Assembly (NCBI GenBank): GCA_025716815.1
Contig: JAIXMN010000110.1
Location: 1-12,607, forward strand
DNA length: 12,607 nucleotides
From: Dichotomocladium elegans
Taxonomy: Eukaryota; Mucoromycota; Mucoromycetes; Mucorales; Lichtheimiaceae
Direction of reading: 5' to 3'
Made by a program: the position numbers and the translations under genes. Every line of letters begins with the position of its first letter. The stretch's first letter is position 1. The notes beneath the pieces are model-generated. The model made no database searches. It was given only the letters and a program-made list of their open reading frames with translations, and had not been told where the DNA came from. This document shows, in pieces, positions 6,701-12,607 of this stretch.

Positions 6701-9228
6701 ATATCAAAGACACTGTAAATCTTTGACTCGCGCATCTCATGATAAATGTCATCGATGAGAGGTGTGTTGACGTTTGATACGTCTTCCAAGAGATTGTTAA
6801 TACGTCTTGTATCCAAACAAATTCTCCATTTTTGTTTACCTGAAGGGTCGGGGGAACCCTTAGGTGCGATGGTCAGAGGACTATTAAAACCGGATGGTTT
6901 AGCAGGCTCAATAGTTCTATCATCTGCCCATTTTTGAATTTGTTCTCTTACAACAGGTTGAAGAGCATAAGCGACAGGGTACTGTCTAGTGTAAGCCACT
7001 GCATTAGGAGCTGTTTTCAAATGTACGATTGCCTCAGGAATCGGACATAAATTGTGAAGATTGATTTCTGCATTCGCCTTAATATACGGCTGAAGTACCT
7101 TCATGAAATCTTCATACTCTTGTTCAGAACATGCTTTGCTAACATTTGGAATATAAACCTCGTGGTTAACGGAATCTTCGAAAATAAGTTCTTCTCTGTC
7201 TTCGAAAGAAAAAGCAATATTTTCTATTCTGATACCAAGTTTAGGAATTATATCTCTTCCCAAGAGTACCGGTAATTTGCTCATGTTTTCAGGCATTTCC
7301 ATAACCTCAAAGGAATGGAGAAATCCGGGCTTACCTCTATATTTGACTTCGAGTGGTTGCGTTTCTCCTTTACGTTCAGACGAAACGTTTTTGCCCACAT
7401 ATGTAATCTTACCCTTTGTAGGAATTAATTTGTCAAATATAGATTTATCTGCAAAATCGAAGTTTTCATTGATTATTGATTTTTGAGCACCTGTATCGAG
7501 CATACCAATTAATTGTTCATTGTTGATGGTAATAGCAGGAGAATAAGGTGTCATGTTCTGAACCTCTTTTTCTGTCAAGTCAGCAACATGAAAGCAGACA
7601 ATATTTTGGTTTTTGTCCTTAGCAAACAGATAATTTTTATTTTTAATGTTATCATCTGATGGCAAGGGTTTGAATTTAGGATGATAAACGATAGAATTAA
7701 ACTTATTATCAGTGAGAATTTCACTGGTAAAGCCTTCAGCAATTTCATTTTCGAGATTACTATAGAAGATATTAATCTTATCAGTTCCATTTTCATTAAG
7801 GTTAAAGTTTTCATTGTTCTTTTCTGAAACACGTAACTGTACCTTGTTATGACGGCGATCGTTTTGCTTGATCAAATACTGTTTATATTTATCACTGTGC
7901 AAATAATCGATGCAACGTTTTAAGTGCTCGTAGGAGAATGCCTCCTTTTTGCAATAATTGCAAAGGTTTTTACCATTAGCGGGAGCGGGACGTTGTTTTT
8001 TCTGAAAATCGTTTTCAGAACCGGTTTGTTTTCTTTTAATGCCACTATGGCTCGTCTCAACTTTCTTTTTTGGCGAAACGTCGGTAGCCAAGGCATGGTA
8101 AAGGGCTTCCTGAATAGGACCGTAATAAACTTCAATGTGTTTATATACGTCCTCTAGCGTATCAGGGTAATAAGTCGCTTTGGGGCCCTTATCGTTGTGT
8201 TTCTTCAACGATTTTTTAACCTCTTTTTTCGTCATAGGCAAAAGAGACTCGACGAACAAAGCAACAGCAACAACAGAGTTGGGGAGAGGGGCGCCAGGAA
8301 GACGGTGAATGGCTTGTCTATAGCGATCCACATAGTCGCGCAGAAGCTCAGTTTTCGACTGGCGCATCGTAACAAAATTTTCTATTTTGTTACTGGGTGT
8401 TGAAAGGTACCCAAAGCGCTCAATGATGGCTTCTTTAATGCTTGACCAGTTCGTCTTTGCAGGCCTGGGGTTGATATTGGTTTCATACCAACGGCTGTAA
8501 ATGCTATTTTTACTAACCAAGAATGACGATACTAAATACTTGCGCCAGCATGCATTCAGATCACAATCATGGCTTTGTAAAATTGTTTCAAAGGCCGTAG
8601 TGAATGACTCAGCGTTCTCGTACGAGATCCTACCTTCGGTTTTAACCTCAGGCGCGTCGTCTACCAACTGAAACAGAGGAATTTCCCTGAGAGGAATGTG
8701 CGGGTGCGCATACTTTGATTGCGCAGTGCCGTGGTTTGAAAAATTTTTATGAGGTGGCTTACCCTCGTTAATCAAATCCTCCATCAATTGACGAAGCTCA
8801 TTGATGGTGTTGCGCATGTTCTGGACTTCGGAAGCATCAGAAGTCGTTGAACACTTTAAGTGCAACTGGTTGATTTGAGTCTTATACCGTGCGATCAAGA
8901 CATCGTTTGAAATGATAGTCAAATTATGACCATCCAACTCAGGGGCATTAATGTTAATGCTATTGTTATTATGATGCGAATTAGTTTCATTGCCAACATC
9001 ATTATATGCAAAATTAATTGCAGAAGTAGAAGGGTGCATGCTTTCTGCATGTCCCATGGTTTTATGAACCGTCTGTTGGGACGATCCAACACCAGAAACA
9101 GTGGGAGCAGAAGGGGCAGAAAGAACAGCAGCATCATGCATCTCTGTGTCTTCGGACAGAGAGCTGTCGTAACCGAAGAGGTCGGCAGGAGAAGGAGAAG
9201 AAGGTTCGTAGTTGCTTGCAGTAGACAT
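3751..9228 (-). CDS. Gag-Pol polyprotein with chromodomain, 1825 aa, intact
   Basis: One uninterrupted ORF encodes the whole retrotransposon machinery. Residues 1-100 are acidic, then Ser/Asn-rich, with a likely coiled coil at about 100-155. The Gag core lies at about 205-340 and a zinc finger at C423-x2-C426-x8-H435-x3-C439. The aspartic protease has DTGA at 578-581 and LLGRD near 657. Reverse transcriptase has motif A D842 and YIDD 903-906, with CFGLKSLSGIFQ in the usual PFGL region. RNase H has D1053, E1100 and D1126. Integrase has H1327-x3-H1331...C1363-x2-C1366, then D1394, D1453 and E1489 (35 residues between the last two). The GPY/F module is at 1627-1629. The chromodomain at about 1674-1724 has cage residues Y1674, W1695 and Y1698, and a basic Ser-rich tail follows. 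The start is the first ATG after the LTR, with A at -3. Gag and Pol share one frame, so their ratio must be set after translation, as in Tf1. Confidence 0.96.
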   Translation of the reverse strand: MSTASNYEPSSPSPADLFGYDSSLSEDTEMHDAAVLSAPSAPTVSGVGSSQQTVHKTMGHAESMHPSTSAINFAYNDVGNETNSHHNNNSININAPELDGHNLTIISNDVLIARYKTQINQLHLKCSTTSDASEVQNMRNTINELRQLMEDLINEGKPPHKNFSNHGTAQSKYAHPHIPLREIPLFQLVDDAPEVKTEGRISYENAESFTTAFETILQSHDCDLNACWRKYLVSSFLVSKNSIYSRWYETNINPRPAKTNWSSIKEAIIERFGYLSTPSNKIENFVTMRQSKTELLRDYVDRYRQAIHRLPGAPLPNSVVAVALFVESLLPMTKKEVKKSLKKHNDKGPKATYYPDTLEDVYKHIEVYYGPIQEALYHALATDVSPKKKVETSHSGIKRKQTGSENDFQKKQRPAPANGKNLCNYCKKEAFSYEHLKRCIDYLHSDKYKQYLIKQNDRRHNKVQLRVSEKNNENFNLNENGTDKINIFYSNLENEIAEGFTSEILTDNKFNSIVYHPKFKPLPSDDNIKNKNYLFAKDKNQNIVCFHVADLTEKEVQNMTPYSPAITINNEQLIGMLDTGAQKSIINENFDFADKSIFDKLIPTKGKITYVGKNVSSERKGETQPLEVKYRGKPGFLHSFEVMEMPENMSKLPVLLGRDIIPKLGIRIENIAFSFEDREELIFEDSVNHEVYIPNVSKACSEQEYEDFMKVLQPYIKANAEINLHNLCPIPEAIVHLKTAPNAVAYTRQYPVAYALQPVVREQIQKWADDRTIEPAKPSGFNSPLTIAPKGSPDPSGKQKWRICLDTRRINNLLEDVSNVNTPLIDDIYHEMRESKIYSVFDISGAFHRLEIAKEDRHKLTFTFEGKSWQFRGACFGLKSLSGIFQNVMETIFQDMKQFVCIYIDDLVVHSKDLPSHLEHCKRVIEALTKNNMPINVEKTHFARNSVYLLGFCISEQGKSIDPRRLTNIDDWPKPMTAKAMMKFCGWVSYVRAHLPQASALTAPLDHLRYSTKKTLVWTPEMHQHYDSIIKIIKENLVLSHPDLNHEFSLAVDASAYSIGACLFQEYVDKEKGTRTIKYIAFASKALSKSQRNYSVTRKELLALTTGLTKFYKFLHGSKPFTCYTDHRSLSYLFTTKHLSMMMMRYMEVILSFPNMKVVWIPGVENVMSDKLSRMFPQEQDRVLFEKDEKALFPELFQQNRNQKAKALKKKKSGNKIIKTNKDKFIEENELINIERIPNFQNFYCHIGNNDNEVESNELVDDDLPLANNSVRIKQWSIRTIHDTLDEQLNYLCDVDENIQINYVQNMDDSYIIPPEDDRSDILKRAHEFGHFGAEAIVKRIRQDEGMHWPNIMKDALEIVKQCSTCQKFVISKRGYNPLKPLYCYTPGWHYQMDLCGPFPCTSKNNTYILVLLDVATRFVILRPIIDKSAKTVASELVSIFSLIGYPRIINSDRGAEWKNQILDLLCEAMKIDKRLSTAYYAQSNGGAERAVQNTKKLLSKLILGNSEDNWDMLINSVQLMLNCKISKRLQTSPFCLMFARKMTNEYPLYNDPKDDIEPMSIDELLKRIEYMSDIVFPAIKERTEVYNKMMKEQFDKKHRLVDFPVGSFVVVRKKGIQKSLAPVYEGPYEVVRKTDHGNYTLRDEIGLLLPREFTPSELKLVSQDAVVSSEEVYEFDAIVGHRGAPGKREYKVRWKNYTAADDSWITADMFTDPQAIINYWRRLKGSVPKQDAAQLNKLTTEESEIPFDVMDKGHMLTQIEEIADSTDISSSSSPNSKPKRTSQRTSPRTKAVQSSPGHKAFNRKSKGNSNHNYTPATDKTRFRK

Positions 9229-9260
9229 TTTGTTACAGTAAGGTTCTTCGTTAAAAAAAT
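9229..9260 (-). other. Leader and expected primer-binding site, no tRNA match
   Basis: The 32 bases between the 5' LTR and the ATG begin ATTTTTTTAACGAAGAACC on the minus strand. A tRNA-primed element would show TGG, complementary to tRNA CCA, at or close to the LTR edge; there is none in the leader. A 7-base stretch TTAACGA (9248-9254) is complementary to TCGTTAA in the LTR at 9316-9322. This would permit Tf1-like self-priming if transcription starts there. Seven bases is a weak match on its own. Confidence 0.5.
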
Positions 9261-10185
9261 TGTGGTATTTGACGACTTGTGGAGTTAAATATCACTTAGT
9301 TAAAACAATAAAAAGTTAACGAGATCAAACTAGTACGTTTTATTTTGAATCAAGTTAAGTTCAAAAAGAAGAAAAATATCTACTGCAAAAATTTAAATAT
9401 CTTCTTCATATTGCGGAACCTAGAAACTGGCAGCTGAGTTATTCTACTCAAAGAAGACGTACGTCTTCTGAACCGTAAAAGAATAGAATTCTCCCTTGAG
9501 GAGATTACGCATCTACCCGGAGCGGGTGGACTTGTAAACGTATCCATGGCTTGATCTAGTGATCATGCAACTAACCTATTTTCCCGTGCTAACCATTATG
9601 TAGCACTGCTTGCAGGAAAATAGTATTAATTAGGAAAATAGTATTCGTGCGTGGTGTTTGAGTTGAGTGAACAGTTATTGTAAAGGATGATCACAACCTA
9701 TTATCTTGTAATCATTCTTTATGCCGAAGGCAGAGAATAGTACTTATAACCTATTATACCTTGGTGTTGAATCAATACATCCTGCATGTCCATATATTAA
9801 TTCTACTATATATCCTATGTCATATAGTAACGTATTATAGCAAAATAAGTAAACTATATATCCTAAATGACAACCTGTTCAGCCTTATACGAGGTAGCTA
9901 ATCTCGTATAAGAATCATCACTTATTCTATATTCGTTTCCTACTCTACTTTATATTATTTCAGCAGTAATGAGGTGTGAGGATCTTGTATAATTTGTATA
10001 CGAGTTCTCCACATCTCATATGATGCTGTCAACTAAACACAACACTTAATTCACGGTACTCATATATTAGAGTTTATGTAGTTTCTAATTATTTCTGGTT
10101 TGCAATATTGTATAATTCATCTTTATCCTTCATAAAGTGAATTATATCTTTAATATTTGTATATCATCTACCCTCAAATACGACA
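9261..10185 (-). repeat. 5' LTR of the chromovirus (925 bp)
   Basis: This is the upstream LTR and should carry the promoter for the element. It is A+T-rich and holds several minus-strand TATA-like sites: GATATATAG twice within a 13-base direct repeat (9805-9817 and 9853-9865), and AAAATAAAAC at 9337-9346. The start of transcription cannot be fixed from sequence alone. An in-frame TGA near the inner end of the LTR closes the gag frame upstream, so Gag starts at the ATG in the leader. Confidence 0.97.
9338..9346 (-). promoter_or_regulatory. TATA-like / polyadenylation-signal-like AAAATAAAA in LTR
   Basis: The minus strand reads AAAATAAAA, with the same site in the other LTR at 2663-2671. In the 5' LTR it could act as a TATA element for a start about 25-30 bases downstream (around 9316-9322). 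In the 3' LTR its AATAAA could serve as a poly(A) signal. If it did both, the R region would be very short. Other TATA-like sites further upstream compete with this reading. Confidence 0.25.
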
Positions 10186-10687
10186 GGTAGATATTCATTT
10201 AGGAAATAATCGAGTGGGTTAGGTGTTGCCGTAGGAGAATTTGTAGGCGGTTAGCAACGTCCAGGCAATTGATTAAATGTTGACGGGAGGCATGAGCTGC
10301 TTGACATCGATTGCAACTTATGGGGCGAGCAGGTAGCCAACCCATGCGCCATCGGAGAAGTCGACTACGGTCAAACGTAGTCATTGGCAGATAGAGAATC
10401 GGATCGATACCAATATCATATCGGCATGCCGATAACAGGACAGGTGGAGGAGGGGTAGTGCGGCTGAGTATATCCTCATGGGCAGATTGTCGGTATTGAC
10501 GGTAATGTTGGTCTTGTTGCGATGATTTATTGTAGATCTCTAAGCGGCGTTGTGTATCAGTAGGGAGACTGTTCCAGAGTATACTATATTTGAGGAGTCG
10601 TGGCCAGCGGTAGTTAGCTGAGGTACAGTTAGATAGAATGGTTTTCAATAAAGTTTCGTCCGGTAGATGGTACACCCGGCAGATCAT
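10186..10687 (-). pseudogene. LINE A ORF2, C-terminal part with Cys/His motif
   Basis: This continues LINE A after a frameshift at about 10695-10710. The segment begins within the post-RT region (CRVYHLPDETLLKTI, equal to CLRAAHLPPNCLLSLL of LINE B). It carries RLLRWRMGWLPARP and then C125-x2-C128-x3-H132-x4-H137-x3-C141, counted from the Met at 10687. That Met is internal, not a start. A third frameshift at about 10215-10228 sends the main frame to a stop at 10199. The homologous frame reads TPNPLDYFLNEYL up to the LTR boundary. Confidence 0.75.
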
Positions 10688-10695
10688 TTTGAAAA

Positions 10696-11976
10696 TTAGC
10701 CGTGGACTCTGTTTTGCATGGATGGGGTGTTAGTCATATGTTTAAAGACGGCTGTGGAACTTTTCGAGTGACCACCAAAGACGATACGAAGACAGTGATC
10801 TTGAGCTTTCTCAAGCTGGAGTATTTGCTGTTTGAGAAAGATGGATATTGCTAGGCCATATTCCATGACAGGGCGCACGAGCATTGTATATAGGCGGGTT
10901 GCTGTAAGGCGGCTAAAGGAGGAAGAGCGGAGGCCTAGAGGCTGTAGGACAGTACGCATGACATGGAGAGCTTTTTGAATATTGCGTTGGAGAAGGAGGG
11001 CAGGATCTAGTTTGCCTCGGTGGTTAAAGGGGACGCCAAGGTATACGAAAGATTCTGCAGAAGGTATAGCTGTATCGTATAAGATCAAAGGTGGGTTCCC
11101 TAGGGAAGTGGGGGAATTGACAATGATGCACTTTGCAGGGTTCCAGCGGTATCCCAGTTGATGAGAATGAGTTTCAGCTTTTTTCAGTAGTCTGGGCATA
11201 AGGTCAGGAGAGGCAATGAGGACAACATCATCGGCATAGAGTAGGCTGTTGATCCAGGTACCATTGAAACGGCGTTGGATTGGATGGTCAAATGCTCTGT
11301 TGGGTGGGATACGAGCTGTTCTCAAAAAGGCTGGAAGACTATTTATGTATATCGAATATAGAAAGGGGGAGAGGATAGAACCTTGAAGTACCCCGGTGAC
11401 CGGATGAAAGCTAGGAGAGGTCGTATTTTGCACTAACACTTCAATATGAACTTCATCAAAGAGGCTTTGGAGTAGGGCTAAGAGTGGGGCAGAGATGTGC
11501 AATTCGAGAGCTCGCCAAATAATCGCTCGATCGACAGTGTCATACGCAGATTTAATGTCCAAGAAGGCGAGGACGGGTCGCTCACCATAGTGGTCTTTTG
11601 CATGTTGTTCACAAAGCTCATGGAGACAAAGAGCTTGGTCTAGTGCGCTTCGGTTGGCGCGAAAACCACCTTGTACGATATCGAGAGGGGGAGCAGTTGA
11701 GGTCAACAACTCTTGGATACATAACTCGAGTAATTTGCGGAAAACCGAGGTGAGACTAATCGGTCGAAAATTGCCAGGTTCAAGAGGATCGCCTTTCTTA
11801 TATATGGGGATTACTTGAGCAATAGTCCAGTCAGACGGTGCACAGGCCCATTTCCAACATAATCGAAACAATAGCGTAATAACGGGTGTCAGTGCTTTTT
11901 CAATAGGAAGTAGAATTTCCGTGCGGATGTGATCTACTCCAGGGGCTTTGTTGCGAGACAATTTTTTCCTTATCAT
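10696..11976 (-). pseudogene. LINE A ORF2, reverse transcriptase part
   Basis: This is a LINE reverse transcriptase, 426 codons from an internal Met. Motifs are NKAPGVDHIRTE (9-20), IYKKGD (58-63), NFRPISLTS (69-77), QGGFRANRSALDQ (102-114), motif A FLDIKSAYDTVD with D140, motif B GVLQGSILSP (195-204) and motif C YADD with D249 and D250. All catalytic aspartates are kept. The true frame continues upstream of the Met (FAEEPQHDCPFQEKLIST precedes it) to a frameshift at about 12040-12060. At the other end it runs into a premature stop at 10696-10698 just after MTNTPSMQNRVHG, where homology moves to the next frame. Confidence 0.85.
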
Positions 11977-11984
11977 GGTGGAGA

Positions 11985-12607
11985 TTAGCTTTTCCTGGAA
12001 AGGGCAGTCATGTTGTGGTTCTTCAGCAAAAGTAAAAGGATGGGGTCCAGTTGGCTTGGAATTGGTTGGCGGTCAGCTGGAAGATGGTCACCAGCAAAAA
12101 TATTCCTAAGGTGTCGGGACATGGATATAGCCGCTTGATCAGGGCCATCAGGATGGTTAAATCGGGGTGTGGTGCTGCGGCTTCTTCGTATGCCGTTGAT
12201 AGTCTTTACCGTCTCGAGAAAATTACTTGTAGAGAGTTTGTTGCAAAAAGCAGTCCAAGTGCGCCTTTGTCGTTTTTTACATTCGATTTTGAAAGTGGTA
12301 TCTAGCTCTATATATCGGTCGTAGAGTCGCACTTTTGAAAAACAATCAGATGCGGTTCGCCAACGAGTACGGGCGTGTTCACGCTGATCTGCTAGTCGAT
12401 AGAGCTCAGGTGTCCAAAACCATGACTTGCGGGCTATAGTATGAGGACGACGGCCAATGGAGTCATCTAGGCAAGAGTAGATAATATTGTTGAGGTCGGT
12501 TGTAAGTTCATTAATGGTAGCTTGAGGTGAGGGAAGGTCATCAAGGGTAAGGATTCTTTGGAGTTGAAGCTTAAGTGGGGCTATACGATTTTCAAAAAGA
12601 GAAGTGT
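11985..12607 (-). pseudogene. LINE A ORF2, linker and pre-RT part (open at window edge)
   Basis: The frame is open from the right edge (first full codon at 12605) to a stop at 11985, with no in-frame stop over about 200 codons. The reading includes KSWFWTPELYRLADQREHA and RTRWRTASDCFSK, a basic pattern typical of the region between endonuclease and RT in LINE ORF2. It then reads GIRRSRSTTPRFNHPDGPDQ and IFAGDHLP, which align with the start of the LINE B fragment. After LDP (about 12040-12060, beside a run of four C on the minus strand) homology switches frame. The codon after the switch reads TGPHPFTFAEE. A GTG at 12332 is not a start. Confidence 0.75.

Larger units (their letters stand above)
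2586..10185 (-). mobile_element. Complete Ty3/gypsy chromovirus-type LTR retrotransposon
   Basis: This is a 7600-bp element on the minus strand. It has a 5' LTR at 9261-10185, a 32-base leader, a single gag-pol ORF, a 240-base 3' region with purine tract, and a 3' LTR at 2586-3510. The LTR ends are TG...CA with an 11-base imperfect terminal inverted repeat (TGTCGTATTTG / CAAATACCACA on the minus strand). The domain order PR-RT-RH-IN-chromodomain defines a chromovirus of Metaviridae, and one fused ORF recalls fission yeast Tf1/Tf2. The LTRs are the same length and differ at two transitions. No target-site duplication is present: the left flank ends CATAC and the right flank begins GGTAG. Both flanks are LINE sequence, from two different LINEs. 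Confidence 0.95.
10186..12607 (-). mobile_element. LINE A: non-LTR retrotransposon fragment, 3'-truncated
   Basis: This is a second LINE in the same orientation as LINE B. It runs open off the right edge, so its endonuclease region is outside the window. It covers the linker before the RT, the RT and the C-terminal Cys/His motif, then stops at the LTR edge at 10186. At that point its protein (NPLDYFLNEYL) still aligns with LINE B (NRLDYVLNQL), so the last 60-odd codons and the 3' region have been lost. I judge LINE A and LINE B to be about half identical in protein, hence separate subfamilies. Three frameshifts make it inactive. Confidence 0.85.

Noticed and set aside
8926..9288. Plus-strand open frame of 120 codons crossing the 5' LTR edge
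   Set aside because: It is antisense to the start of gag; Arg-rich low complexity without domain or homology.
2581..10190. A 4-6 bp target-site duplication around the LTR element
   Set aside because: The flanks CATAC and GGTAG do not match, and no shift of the LTR boundary gives a match because the TG...CA ends are fixed by LTR comparison.
10199..12607. Retron, diversity-generating element or other RT-based defence system
   Set aside because: The RT motifs, pre-RT region and C-terminal Cys/His block are those of eukaryotic LINE ORF2; no template/variable repeat pair or msr/msd-like RNA is seen.
1..12607. CRISPR array or prokaryotic operon signals
   Set aside because: No regularly spaced repeats were seen, and all coding content is eukaryotic retrotransposon.

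Overview
The window is a block of nested and juxtaposed retrotransposons, almost certainly from a fungus; no host gene is visible. All element genes run on the minus strand. The single-ORF Gag-Pol with a C-terminal chromodomain fits a fungal chromovirus (Ty3/gypsy, Metaviridae). The flanking LINE-type reverse transcriptases look like those of early-diverging fungi (Mucoromycota), but that placement is from memory of the families, not from a search.

Layout, left to right. Positions 15-29 match the 5' end of a eukaryotic tRNA-Ala gene and stop at the D arm. About 30-2585 is LINE B, a non-LTR retrotransposon that lacks its 5' part and has one frameshift. Positions 2586-10185 are a complete 7.6-kb LTR retrotransposon. 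It has two 925-bp LTRs that differ at only two positions, a purine tract, a 1825-codon intact gag-pol, and a short leader without an obvious tRNA primer site. Positions 10186-12607 are LINE A, a related but clearly different LINE, with three frameshifts, cut at its 3' end by the LTR element and running off the right edge.

The LTR element has all the expected parts in order: Gag with a zinc finger, protease, reverse transcriptase, RNase H, integrase (HHCC and DD35E), GPY/F module and chromodomain. All catalytic residues I looked for are present, and the LTRs are 99.8% identical, so it is young and may still be active. The chromodomain keeps a full aromatic cage and may guide integration to methylated-histone chromatin.

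The main structural oddity is that the LTR element has no target-site duplication and its two flanks are different LINEs: the 5' and middle part of LINE A on one side, and the middle and 3' part of LINE B on the other. This suggests recombination between two copies of the LTR element, or a misassembly between copies. Other points of interest are the absent tRNA primer site (possible self-priming), a tRNA-Ala fragment at the LINE B 3' end, an unusually spaced Gag zinc finger, and a possible readout transcript from the 3' LTR into LINE B.
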